A DNA stretch of 64,000 bases, taken from Mucilaginibacter kameinonensis. GTDB lineage: Bacteria > Bacteroidota > Bacteroidia > Sphingobacteriales > Sphingobacteriaceae. Location: the NCBI RefSeq assembly GCF_003675385.1, contig NZ_RCWZ01000005.1, positions 1-64,000 of the forward strand, written 5' to 3'. Below, piece by piece: positions 35,366-44,221 of this stretch. The stretch's first letter is position 1; each line of letters starts with the position of its first letter. Below the pieces are notes generated by a model that saw only the letters and a list, made by a program, of their open reading frames with translations, made no database searches and was not told where the DNA came from. The translations under genes and the position numbers were made by a program.

Positions 35366-36061
35366 ATGAAATATTCGGTTCTAAGCTTGTCATTGCTATT
35401 TCTTCTATGTTCGTTTGGATCATTAAATACCGATAAAACGCAAATAAAATGGGTAACGGATGCAAAAGGGAAAAAGCTAAGGAAGGAAGAAGAAAATTTG
35501 TATAACGACAAAGGTGATATTATGAAGTCGGTTCAATACGTCGATCATCAGAAACCACATTGTGAAATATTTAGCTTTGAATATGCTAATGGTCATAAAT
35601 CAAAGAAGGTGAAAACATTTTGTGACGGAAAAGGCTACCAACTTACCGTTTATACTTATGATAAACAGAATCGTTTAGTACAGGAAGTGGACTATGAATC
35701 AAAAAATCAGTTAGTCGAAAAAAGAGTTAATACCTATCAGGGCAGTAGTAATAACATCAGCAGTACGGCATACTTTAACGGCAAGGAAAAAGATGCATAT
35801 ATGAAATCGGACTTTGAATATTATCATGATAATCTGCTTAAAAAAGAAATTCAAACGGTTGGTGGCAGCTGGAATTGTACCAACAACTACAAATATGATA
35901 GCAATAAAAATCTGATTTACGAAGATGCCGAGGTTGATGGCGGAGTAGGAGTAGTGAAGTATTATTACACTTATCAAAACAACATTTTGGTAAAGGATGT
36001 GGTTAAAGTCCCGGATACAGGTACCGAGTACCATCTGTATGAATATAGTACGAAGCAATGA
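35366..36061 (+). CDS. Hypothetical secreted protein with YD-like repeats
   Basis: 231 residues. MKYSVLSLSLLFLLCSFGSL looks like a signal peptide; the Cys is in a poor lipobox. The mature part has repeated units of the YD/RHS style (YTYDKQNRLVQE, YYHDNLLKKE, YKYDSNKNLIYED, YYTYQNNILVKD) at about 25-residue intervals, suggesting a small beta-helical strip. I use ATG 35366 rather than the upstream in-frame ATG 35318 because the signal peptide begins there. Composition is AT-richer than neighbours. Function is unknown. Confidence 0.72.
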   Translation: MKYSVLSLSLLFLLCSFGSLNTDKTQIKWVTDAKGKKLRKEEENLYNDKGDIMKSVQYVDHQKPHCEIFSFEYANGHKSKKVKTFCDGKGYQLTVYTYDKQNRLVQEVDYESKNQLVEKRVNTYQGSSNNISSTAYFNGKEKDAYMKSDFEYYHDNLLKKEIQTVGGSWNCTNNYKYDSNKNLIYEDAEVDGGVGVVKYYYTYQNNILVKDVVKVPDTGTEYHLYEYSTKQ

Positions 36062-36080
36062 TCAGCGTTTTGCACCGCCG

Positions 36081-37193
36081 TTAAATTTTTACAATTATCT
36101 TCTTCTTATCAAATACATACATAGGCAGCCAAACTATCAGCGTAAATACAATCGCAGTAATTAACGACGCCCATTGCGGGCCGATGATGCTCTTAAAAAC
36201 AATATCGTTAAATATATGCATTCCCGAAACTTTACCCTGGGTAGTTGTAACATGGATTAAACCCAAAGGTTCGGGCAAAACTTCGGATAGTACATAGGAG
36301 GCAATAGCATTAATGCCAAACACCGTGAATATCCAATAAGGCATTTTGATTTTTTTAATATCGATAAGCAGGTAGCAAAGCGCGAACGCAACCATACAGA
36401 TCCCGCCGGCAAATAACACATATGAGCTTGACCAAAGCGGTTTGTTTAACGGAAAGAGCAGATTGAAAAGCAACCCGGCTATGGTGAATAAGCAGCCCAT
36501 GACGGCAAGGCTTCCGAATTTATTTTTCGCAGATAGTTTTAGCTCTTTGAGTATCGCGCCGGCATATAAACCTACCATAGCCGAGCAAACCGCCGGCAGG
36601 GTACCGATTATTCCACAAGGATCTGTATAGGCAAATTTAGCGAGGTGCTTTTCGGAAAGGAAAAACCTGTCTATAACTGCAGCGATGTTATGCGTGGGTG
36701 TTACGGCAAAAGAACCCTGCAAGGGGATAAGGCAAATAACAATATAGTATCCGATTAAAATGCCTCCAAAAATGTATTTCCATCCTTTTTGCGGGATGTA
36801 CAGGTAGATCACTGTCGACAGAAAATATACAACACCTAACCGTGGTAATACTCCCGGAAAGCGCAATGTGCTAAAGTTGAAGTTGTATACCAACTGAATT
36901 CCCCAGCCGATAAGAATTAACAAAACCATCCTTTTTAACGCTTTAAGAATAATGTCACGGCGTTTCTCCAGATCATCTTTTTTTGACTGCAAAGCAAAAA
37001 CGATAGAAATGCCCATCATAAAAATAAAACAGGGAAATACAAGGTCGGTAGGGGTACAGCCGTTCCATTCCGAATGCTTTAATGGGGCGAAAGCATGGTC
37101 GTGATCGCCGGGCGTGTTAACAATGATCATGGAAGCAATAGTAAGGCCACGGAAAACGTCTAACGATTGGAGGCGCTCTTTTAATGGGTTCAT
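36081..37193 (-). CDS. NagX/HGSNAT-like membrane acyltransferase
   Basis: 370 residues with about ten hydrophobic segments. The N-terminus LQSLDVFRGLTIASMIIVNT followed by W.G.TPTDLVFPCFIFMMG is characteristic of the bacterial relatives of heparan-alpha-glucosaminide N-acetyltransferase (DUF5009/NagX group), often found in N-acetylglucosamine gene clusters. It probably acts on amino sugars at the inner membrane; acetyl transfer or transport are both proposed for the family. Start 37193 chosen because homologous sequence begins there; the longer frame reaches 37244 into the operator region. It diverges from the lacI-type gene across a 48-bp palindrome, fitting control by that repressor. Confidence 0.85.
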   Translation of the reverse strand: MNPLKERLQSLDVFRGLTIASMIIVNTPGDHDHAFAPLKHSEWNGCTPTDLVFPCFIFMMGISIVFALQSKKDDLEKRRDIILKALKRMVLLILIGWGIQLVYNFNFSTLRFPGVLPRLGVVYFLSTVIYLYIPQKGWKYIFGGILIGYYIVICLIPLQGSFAVTPTHNIAAVIDRFFLSEKHLAKFAYTDPCGIIGTLPAVCSAMVGLYAGAILKELKLSAKNKFGSLAVMGCLFTIAGLLFNLLFPLNKPLWSSSYVLFAGGICMVAFALCYLLIDIKKIKMPYWIFTVFGINAIASYVLSEVLPEPLGLIHVTTTQGKVSGMHIFNDIVFKSIIGPQWASLITAIVFTLIVWLPMYVFDKKKIIVKI

Positions 37194-37247
37194 TGATGCG
37201 GTTGGCTTATAAATAATTAATGTTCTACAAGAAATACTCTGCAATTT

Positions 37248-37295
37248 AACTAAATAAATCTAAACGTGTACGTACACGTTTAGATTTATTTAGTT
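37248..37295. promoter_or_regulatory. 48-bp perfect palindrome with LacI-type operator core
   Basis: The palindrome is centred at 37271/37272 with no mismatch over 24 bp per arm. Its core AACGTGTACGTACACGTT contains CGTGTACGTACACG, which is repeated at 43393-43406, 46332-46345 and 46539-46552. It lies between the divergent NagX-like and LacI-type genes, so autoregulation is likely. TAGTTTTG (37291-37298) at its right end matches the -7 box TAnnTTTG for the regulator gene. Confidence 0.88.
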
Positions 37296-37380
37296 TTGTG
37301 AAGATTTGTGTAACAACAATACCTGTGTTTTTAAAAGAAGATAGAATAAGTCGATTCGTCTGTATATTTGGAATCTGAAC

Positions 37381-38442
37381 ATGAAAGAAAGTAACTCAAA
37401 CTCAACGGGTGTTAAGGAAATTGCCCGACTCGCTAACGTTTCTATCGGTACGGTTGACAGGGTGATCCATAATCGCAAGGGGGTATCAGACGAAACCCGT
37501 AAAAAGGTTAATGCCATTATTGAAGAGCTGAATTTCAGACCCAATAAAATGGCCAGCCTTTTGGCTCGTCGCGACCAGGTGAATATTGGTGTACTTATCC
37601 CGAAAACATCCAGCGAAACCAATTACTGGTCGTACCCGCTGGTTGGTATCACACAAGCAGTGGAAGAGTTAAAACAGTTTGGGATAAGTGTCACACACTT
37701 CTTTTACGATTTAGATTCAAAAAATAGCTTTACCACTGCGAGTGAGCAGATACTGGATGCTGATTTACAAGGGGTGTTACTTGCACCGTCGTTTATTGAA
37801 GAGTCACTTATGCTTACCAAGAAGCTAACGGAGGCCAATATCCCATTTGTTTTTATCAACTCTGATCTGCCCAGGCAGGAGAGCTTAAGTTATATAGGGC
37901 CTGACCTGTTTCAAAGTGGTAGGCTTGCGGCGCAGATTATCAGCATGATGGCCCGCGAAACCGACGATATATTTATAGTCAATATCTCTACCGAATTGGA
38001 ACTCGATCACCATTTACTAAGGAAGGAACAAGGCTTCCGGAAGTATTTTGAGGAACATAATATTGCCAATACGATACTTACGCTTAATATCAACAACACC
38101 GATATTCAATCGGTTAAAAAACAGCTCAGTAAAGCGCTGGCTTCAGCACCTAACGCGCGCGTACTGTTTGTTACCAACTCGCGGGTAAACGTAGTAGCCC
38201 GTGTGCTGGCAGATCACTCGCAAAAACTAATACTGATTGGCTATGATTTTATTGAAGAAAATATCCGTTGCCTCGAAAATGAATCTATCTCATTTATTAT
38301 CAGTCAGCGCCCTAAAGAGCAAGGTTACCAGGGTATCATGGCACTCTACAAACATCTTTTTGGCTTAGGTGATGCAGAACGTACTAACTACATGCCGATA
38401 GATATCATCACCAAAGAAAACTTCCATTATTATAAAAATTAA
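37381..38442 (+). CDS. LacI family transcriptional regulator
   Basis: 353 residues. LacI-type helix-turn-helix at about 11-40 (KEIARLANVSIGTVDRVIHN) with the hinge region following, then a periplasmic-binding-protein-like sensor domain (VNIGVLIPKTS through ITKENFHYY). The SIGTVDRVIHNR recognition helix is a variant common in Bacteroidota. It is the only regulator in the amino-sugar locus and sits beside the largest copy of the palindromic operator, so it is the natural repressor of susC, nagA, GH20 and the NagX-like gene. The effector is probably an amino sugar or its phosphate; that is inference. Confidence 0.92.
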   Translation: MKESNSNSTGVKEIARLANVSIGTVDRVIHNRKGVSDETRKKVNAIIEELNFRPNKMASLLARRDQVNIGVLIPKTSSETNYWSYPLVGITQAVEELKQFGISVTHFFYDLDSKNSFTTASEQILDADLQGVLLAPSFIEESLMLTKKLTEANIPFVFINSDLPRQESLSYIGPDLFQSGRLAAQIISMMARETDDIFIVNISTELELDHHLLRKEQGFRKYFEEHNIANTILTLNINNTDIQSVKKQLSKALASAPNARVLFVTNSRVNVVARVLADHSQKLILIGYDFIEENIRCLENESISFIISQRPKEQGYQGIMALYKHLFGLGDAERTNYMPIDIITKENFHYYKN

Positions 38443-38454
38443 AATAATGTTTTG

Positions 38455-38625
38455 ATTCCCCGTAGGGGATACCTATTTGTAGATAAATTAATTATAAAAT
38501 TGGTGCCTCGTAGAGGCTACCCTTATCATATCGACTATAAACTCCTTCATTAGGGTAGCACCTACGGCGCAAAAAATAATTTAATCATGATTCTACAAAT
38601 AGGTAGCACCTAACGGTGCACGCTG
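38455..38625. repeat. Nested inverted-repeat element between convergent genes
   Basis: TACCTATTTGTAGA (38470-38483) and TCTACAAATAGGTA (38592-38605) are exact reverse complements. Inside, GAGGCTACCCTTA and TTAGGGTAGCACC pair as a second stem, and the short CCCCGTAGGGG at the left edge can form a third. The GTAGG.GCTACC style is typical of dispersed palindromic elements in Bacteroidota. It fills the gap between the ends of the LacI and SusD genes and may end transcription from both. No coding sequence. Confidence 0.78.
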
Positions 38626-40257
38626 TTAATAGCCAGGGTTTTGTGTTAACTGAGCGTCCTTATTCAGATCAATCTCTGATTGAGGTATCGGTAACAACAA
38701 ATACTTATCAGATATACTGGTGATCTTTTGCCCGCGGTTTTTAACCCTGTCAACCAGTGTCTTGGTACGCATCAGGGTCATGCGGCGATTCTCTTCGGCA
38801 ATCAATTCGCGTACGCGCTCATCCAATATAAAATCCATTGTAATTTGCCCTGAATTAACTAAAGGCGCATGTGCTCTGTCGCGCAGTACATTGATACTCG
38901 TAGCAGCCCCGGCGGTATTCCCTTGTTTAAATTGAGCTTCGGCTTTAAGTAAATAGGTTTCACCCAGACGCATAATGATCATATCCTTGATCATGCTGCT
39001 GCCAAACTCATCGTTAGGGTCAAACTGGTCCCACTTGTTTGTTTTGGGTACAATGTTACGGTTGGTGTCAATACCTGGCCCCGTAACCAGTTTGCCGTAA
39101 AGGGAGCTTGACGGATCATTATAATAATATTTGCGACGCAGGTTGTATTGGGAATTGCGCATGTCATTCTTGTCGTACAGGTTAAGTACAAAATAAGTTA
39201 ATGCCATCCGACTGATACCACGACCGCCCAAACTATCGCCTATGATCATACCCGGTGTGTTATAATAGCGGCTACCCCAGGCCCTGCGGTGTTGCGAACC
39301 GGTAAAGTGATACCCCGGAAACTTGCTATCAATATCCGGTCCCGCACCGTTAGGTACCGACGCCGGGTTTTCCGTTTCCTGCACCCAGATGGCTTCGGTA
39401 TTGCCCTGATTACGACGCTGGTTACCAAAAATGAACATATCGGCAAAAGCGTCGCCCGGTTGGTTGGCATGTACACCGTAACGGTTCCTGATCAGGCTGA
39501 AAAAGCCGCTGTTGATAACGGCGTTACACTCAGTTTCAGCGTCAGGGTTTTTGCCCATCCTCAGGTAAACCTCTGCCAATAATTGAGAAGCCATAGCGGT
39601 GTGTGGTGTTGAGGCTACTGCTAATTGATCAACCGTTGGCGCGTTTTGTTTAGCAAAAGTAAGGTCCTGTACAATGAGCTTGTTTACATCATCAAGCGAT
39701 GCGCGTACAAAATCAGTTTTAGGCGCGGTAAGCGGCGTGGTAATAATGGGCACACCGCCAAATAAGGTAGCCAGGTAATTATAGGCTAATCCCCTGTAAA
39801 ATAATGCTTGCCCTTTAATACGATTTTTAAAGCCGGTTGATAGGGTTAACCCAGGCTGATCGATATTGGTTACCACATTATTGGCGTTGTTAATGAGCAG
39901 GTAACACCATCTCCAAACAAAATCTATCGATACATCCCTTGAGGTGAGTTTTTCATAGTTTGTGTAGGGTATGGCCATAGGGTCCAGATCGTCGATGGCT
40001 TTGTTATAGGCCACATCGGTGCCCATTTGCCATACGCACAGAAAGCCCTGGTTACCATTCTGGTTTTCGTTTTGATTGTTCCAAAGATTGTAAGTGTATT
40101 GTAAACCTACTATACCCGCTTCAAAGGCAAGTGAATCTTTGAGCGCCGCAGGGGTAAATTTGGAGTAAACGGTCTCTTTCAAAAAGTCCTTTTTACAGGA
40201 GTTGAGCATCGCACCTATGGCGAGCAGCACCGTTAGCAGTTTGATATATGTTTTCAT
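38626..40257 (-). CDS. RagB/SusD family nutrient-binding lipoprotein
   Basis: 543 residues, surface lipoprotein that captures glycans for the SusC channel. Lipobox AMLNSCKKDF (Cys about 21). SusD features: KNRIKGQALFYRGLAYNYLA with the helical TPR-like scaffold, ASQLLAEVYLRMGKNPDAE, and the C-terminal ETYLLKAEAQFKQGNTAGAA followed by ILDERVRELIAEENRR. It starts 5 bp after the susC-type gene and shares its operon and operator. Ligand is probably an N-acetylhexosamine-containing glycan, judged from the adjacent nag genes. Confidence 0.94.
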   Translation of the reverse strand: MKTYIKLLTVLLAIGAMLNSCKKDFLKETVYSKFTPAALKDSLAFEAGIVGLQYTYNLWNNQNENQNGNQGFLCVWQMGTDVAYNKAIDDLDPMAIPYTNYEKLTSRDVSIDFVWRWCYLLINNANNVVTNIDQPGLTLSTGFKNRIKGQALFYRGLAYNYLATLFGGVPIITTPLTAPKTDFVRASLDDVNKLIVQDLTFAKQNAPTVDQLAVASTPHTAMASQLLAEVYLRMGKNPDAETECNAVINSGFFSLIRNRYGVHANQPGDAFADMFIFGNQRRNQGNTEAIWVQETENPASVPNGAGPDIDSKFPGYHFTGSQHRRAWGSRYYNTPGMIIGDSLGGRGISRMALTYFVLNLYDKNDMRNSQYNLRRKYYYNDPSSSLYGKLVTGPGIDTNRNIVPKTNKWDQFDPNDEFGSSMIKDMIIMRLGETYLLKAEAQFKQGNTAGAATSINVLRDRAHAPLVNSGQITMDFILDERVRELIAEENRRMTLMRTKTLVDRVKNRGQKITSISDKYLLLPIPQSEIDLNKDAQLTQNPGY

Positions 40258-40262
40258 AATGC

Positions 40263-43200
40263 TTATTTCAATGTGATGTTTGCGCCAATAATAAATGTCC
40301 GTACCAAAGGATAATTGCCTCCGGTATCGCCGGTTGCAGCGTAGTTAGCTTCTGGGTCCCAACCAAACCAATTGGTAAAAGTTGCAAGGTTACGACCGGT
40401 TACATACAAAGTAAGGGCGTTTAGTTTTAGCTTGTCGGCCAGTGAATTAGGCATGGTATAACTGAAGGTGGCATCTTTAATGCGCGTAAAGTTTGCTTTT
40501 TGCGGATAGCCGTAGTTAAGGTAATTTACATAGTTGATGGACGGACGGACATCGCTTTGGTTGGTCGGCGTCCAGTAGCCCAGGCCACTCACAACGTTTT
40601 GCCTGCCACCATAGTCAACAAAATTAGTTAGCTGGTTATATTTGGTAACGCCCTGTACGGTTTGGATGAACACACTCAGGTGAAAGTTTTTGTAATGCCA
40701 CGCACTGGTAACACCGCCTGTCCATTTAGGTGTTGATTGGCCGAGGATAGTCTGGTCTTTACCATCAGATGTAATAACGCCGTTATGATCCAGATCGGCA
40801 AATTTCAAATCGCCGGGGATGGCACCTGGATCTTGTTTGGACGGATCTTCGCCAACTTTCCATACGCCAACCTGCTTGTAATCATAAATAACATAAATGG
40901 GTTTGCCAATGAAAAGGCGGTTACCGATATCATCTTTTTTATCGCCATACAGGTCGAGAATCTTGTTGTTGTTGGCCGCGAAGTTGAAATTGGTTTCCCA
41001 CCTAAAATCGCCGCTAACGATGTTTTGGGTACGTAAAGTAACCTCAATACCTTTATTGCCAACCTTACCTACGTTGGATACAATGTTGAGGTAGCCGGTA
41101 GCGGCAGGTAGCTGGCGGTAAAGCACCAGATTTTTAGTGGTGGTTTTGTACCCTTCAATAGTACCACTAATGCGACCTTTAAACAAGCTGAAATCGATAC
41201 CTATATTAGCGCCATACGTGCTTTCCCATTTCAGATCGCTGTTGCCCAATATGTCGGCAACGATGCCTGTTGTTGGTTTGCCGCCGGATGGGATGCTGGT
41301 AGTAGAAAATGTGGTAACTGTGGAGTTAGGTACAACTGCCGATTGGTTGCCCGATAAACCATATGAACCACGTAGTTTAAGGTTGTCAATAAATTCGGCC
41401 TTTTTCATGAACGATTCGTTACTCACGTTCCAGGCTATTGCAACAGATGGGAATGTACCATATTTATTAGTATTACTGCCAAATGCCGAGTAACCGTCAC
41501 GACGGGCTGTGGCTGTTATCAGGTAACGGCTATCATAGCTGTAATTGATCCTCGCCATTTGCGATACAATGGTAGTTTTGATGTACGATGAAGAAGCCGA
41601 GAACGTAGAAGCGCCTTGTAATGCATTAAACTGCAGCGCATCGTTAATAAAGCCCGAGGCATTGAGGGTTGATGAATATTCCCTGTTCTGCTGGGCGCTG
41701 TATAAGCCGGTGAAATCGATGTGGTGCTTATTCCAGTTCTTCTCGTAGGTCAGGATGTTTTCAACTACCCAGTTGTTGCGCTCGCCATTGCTTACCGTTG
41801 CCGAACCATTGGTAATATCGCCGGCCAATCTTCCCTGGTAGTATTGATACAGGGTAGGGAGGTAGTTGTAACTGGCATTAACACGGTATTTTAGCCCAGC
41901 CAATGGTTTTACTTCAGCATAAACGTTGGTTATGAAGTTCTCGCGCCTGTCGTTCCTTGTTGTAGTAAGGCCAAGCATAGGGCTTTGAAAAGCCAGATCG
42001 CCCGACATGGGGAAAATTGTATAATTGCCATCCGGGTCTTTAAACCTACCATAAGGACTCATTTGCATAGCCTGCTGCAGGTTTACGCGACCGCCGTCAA
42101 AGTTATTGAGCGTCATGTACAGGTTAGCGCCAACAGTTAAAAAGCTGGCTAATGTCGCGTCAATGTTTGAGCGGATGCTCCCGCGTTTATTCTGGAAGCC
42201 TTTAAGTAAACCTTTCTCGCGGAAGTAATCGCCCGATACAAAGTATCTTACATCCTTACCGCCCCCGGTAATACTCAGGTTATGGTCCTGGATAAAACCC
42301 TGTTGTGAAATTTCCTTTAGCCAGTCGGTAGTTTTCCCGGCAGCATAATTTTCCTGCTCATATTGGTTCGGAACGGGGAAATTATTGTCTACACCGGCTT
42401 CCAGTTTGTAGTCGGCATATTTCTGCACATACTCCGCCGGACCCATAGGTTTCACCTTATGTGCAAAATATTCCGGACCCGCGTAGTTGCTGAAAGAGAT
42501 TGACGCCTTACCCGCTTTACCATGTTTGGTAGTGATCAGTAAAACACCGTTGGCACCACGTGTACCATAAATGGCAGTGGCCGATACATCCTTTAATATA
42601 TCTATTGAAGCGATATCATTGGTGTTGATATCATTTAATGAAAGGCTTTGGAAGGGTGTTCCGTCAATAACAATCAGCGGATCGGTGCTTCCTGTGATAG
42701 TGTTTACGCCACGTACCACAATGCTGGGACTTTCGCCAGGGGCATTGGTACCTGTGGTGATATTAACTCCGGCAACGGTACCTTCCATGGCCTGTAACAC
42801 GTTTGGTGCTGGTATCTCGGATAAGCGGGCTTTGGGAACTGATGACACGGAACCAGTAACATCCGATCGTTTGGCGGTTCCATAGCCTATAACAACAACA
42901 TCGGCCAGTGTTTTGTTGATGGATGCCATCATGATCTGTATTGGTGCCGATTGATTGGCCTTAACCTCTACAGGATGATAGTTTACTGCCGAGATTTCCA
43001 AAATAGCGCCGGCGGCTACTTCAATTTTAAAGGAGCCGTCGGGATTGGCAACTGTTCCTTTGGTTGTGTTTTTAATTTTGATGGTAGCGCCACTTACGCC
43101 CTGAAGCGTTAGGCTGTCAATTACCCGGCCGCTAACCAAGTGGTTTTGCGCGCTTGCCCTATAGCTTCCTATAATAAACAGGAGAATCATGGCAAACTTA

Positions 43201-43286
43201 AATGTCGTCTTACCCCAACACCGGGATAGGGTGTATCCGGCTAAGGTAGAAGCATGCATGTTGATAGGTGGTCGTAGTTTCATCAT
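40263..43286 (-). CDS. SusC/RagA family TonB-linked outer membrane protein
   Basis: 1007 residues. After a signal region ending in SYRASAQ comes a carboxypeptidase-like domain (VSGRVIDSLTLQGVSGATIK, about 53-130), the SusC/RagA plug signature (ADVVVIGYGTAKRSDVTGSV; SPSIVVRGVNTITGSTDPLI; ISFSNYAG) and a 22-strand barrel ending in an alternating strand (TFIIGANITLK). It imports oligosaccharides with energy from TonB. The start codon is uncertain: ATGATG at 43286/43283, or the Met that precedes HASTLAGYT; the first gives an unusually long N-terminus before the signal helix (KFAMILLFIIG). Promoter and operator lie about 110 bp upstream. Confidence 0.93.
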   Translation of the reverse strand: MMKLRPPINMHASTLAGYTLSRCWGKTTFKFAMILLFIIGSYRASAQNHLVSGRVIDSLTLQGVSGATIKIKNTTKGTVANPDGSFKIEVAAGAILEISAVNYHPVEVKANQSAPIQIMMASINKTLADVVVIGYGTAKRSDVTGSVSSVPKARLSEIPAPNVLQAMEGTVAGVNITTGTNAPGESPSIVVRGVNTITGSTDPLIVIDGTPFQSLSLNDINTNDIASIDILKDVSATAIYGTRGANGVLLITTKHGKAGKASISFSNYAGPEYFAHKVKPMGPAEYVQKYADYKLEAGVDNNFPVPNQYEQENYAAGKTTDWLKEISQQGFIQDHNLSITGGGKDVRYFVSGDYFREKGLLKGFQNKRGSIRSNIDATLASFLTVGANLYMTLNNFDGGRVNLQQAMQMSPYGRFKDPDGNYTIFPMSGDLAFQSPMLGLTTTRNDRRENFITNVYAEVKPLAGLKYRVNASYNYLPTLYQYYQGRLAGDITNGSATVSNGERNNWVVENILTYEKNWNKHHIDFTGLYSAQQNREYSSTLNASGFINDALQFNALQGASTFSASSSYIKTTIVSQMARINYSYDSRYLITATARRDGYSAFGSNTNKYGTFPSVAIAWNVSNESFMKKAEFIDNLKLRGSYGLSGNQSAVVPNSTVTTFSTTSIPSGGKPTTGIVADILGNSDLKWESTYGANIGIDFSLFKGRISGTIEGYKTTTKNLVLYRQLPAATGYLNIVSNVGKVGNKGIEVTLRTQNIVSGDFRWETNFNFAANNNKILDLYGDKKDDIGNRLFIGKPIYVIYDYKQVGVWKVGEDPSKQDPGAIPGDLKFADLDHNGVITSDGKDQTILGQSTPKWTGGVTSAWHYKNFHLSVFIQTVQGVTKYNQLTNFVDYGGRQNVVSGLGYWTPTNQSDVRPSINYVNYLNYGYPQKANFTRIKDATFSYTMPNSLADKLKLNALTLYVTGRNLATFTNWFGWDPEANYAATGDTGGNYPLVRTFIIGANITLK

Positions 43287-43391
43287 AGCTCTAATTGTTT
43301 GGGTTTTAATAAATGTTAATTCATTGATCTGTGATTAAAAATGGTAGAAACCGGTAGAAGAATTGTTTTTACGTTAACGGTAACAAAATAA

Positions 43392-43441
43392 ACGTGTACG
43401 TACACGTAAACAAATTTATTTGTTTTTAATAATTTTCCAAA
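43392..43441 (-). promoter_or_regulatory. susC promoter with overlapping LacI-type operator
   Basis: Read on the minus strand: TTTG (43441-43438), 19 bp, TAAATTTG (43418-43411), then 3 bp later the perfect 16-bp palindrome ACGTGTACGTACACGT (43407-43392). The first two match the Bacteroidota -33/-7 consensus TTTG-N19-TAnnTTTG exactly. The operator covers the expected transcription start, a repressor position. Confidence 0.85.
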
Positions 43442-43574
43442 CGTTTTGAGATTTTATTTATCGATTAGGGCTAAAAAGGTTTGAAAAAGCGGGAAAAGCA
43501 GGTTTTTAGGTCTATAAAGACCATAAAATCAGGATAATTAGGAGGATGAAAATAGAGGAGGGGCTTAAAGAACT

Positions 43575-44186
43575 TTAGGCGAAATGTATTGGCCTGAAAA
43601 ACTCAGGGCGATGGAAATCGGGAGAGGGGGTATCAATGTAAACCCACGAAAAATAATGAGGTTGAGGCAGCATATCGCCGCATTTGGTAAAATTGGCTTC
43701 GCAGGTTATGTTTTGAAGAAAGGAGATATCGCTGAATAGAAATGTGCTAAGGGAAATATAAACGCCGATTTTCCAATTGATTAACCCGGTTTTATTTTGG
43801 TTGCTGATAGAAACCTGGAGGTTTTGTTCTATTTTGTGCAGTATCGCAACCGGTAAAAACTTCCGTTGAAACCTATCCGGGCCGTAAGCAGCCTTTATTG
43901 AACCAAGACAGTTAAACTCAAAATTGTAATAACCGATATCGCTTGGAAAGCGAAAAAAAAACTCCACACAGTTATCAAAGTGGACGTCATCGTTAAAACT
44001 TCTTTTCCTGGATTGCAGGAATTTATCCCAGACATCAAAGGTTAACCATATACCGTTGCCATCATGAGCGATGCCAATTTGGGATTCCTGTTGTAAAGCG
44101 GTGTTCCATAAAGCATGTTGCAGAGTCAGCGCAGCCATATCGCTGCCTGTGGCAGAAAACGGAATAACTGTTTCTGTGGAGATCAT
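43575..44186 (-). CDS. CBM9-like carbohydrate-binding protein
   Basis: 203 residues. The sequence resembles the family-9-like carbohydrate-binding (DOMON-type) fold: DDVHFDNCVEFFFRFPSD, YYNFEFNCLGSIKAAYG, ITCEANFTKCGDMLPQPHY, then FSWVYIDTPSPDFHRPEFF near the end. There is no signal peptide or lipobox, unusual for a sugar-binding surface protein, so it may act in the cytoplasm. It is the last gene of the nagA-nagB operon (35 bp after nagB), suggesting a role with amino sugars. The exact function of this subgroup is unknown. Confidence 0.75.
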   Translation of the reverse strand: MISTETVIPFSATGSDMAALTLQHALWNTALQQESQIGIAHDGNGIWLTFDVWDKFLQSRKRSFNDDVHFDNCVEFFFRFPSDIGYYNFEFNCLGSIKAAYGPDRFQRKFLPVAILHKIEQNLQVSISNQNKTGLINWKIGVYISLSTFLFSDISFLQNITCEANFTKCGDMLPQPHYFSWVYIDTPSPDFHRPEFFRPIHFA

Positions 44187-44221
44187 GATTTATGGTACAA
44201 TCAGGGCTTTGAAATGATAGC

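Noticed and set aside
38455..38625. Insertion sequence remnant
   Set aside because: No transposase fragment in any frame and no clear target duplication; better described as a non-coding palindromic repeat.
43287..43574. Riboswitch or structured leader upstream of susC
   Set aside because: I found only the promoter and operator palindrome; no further conserved RNA pattern could be recognised.
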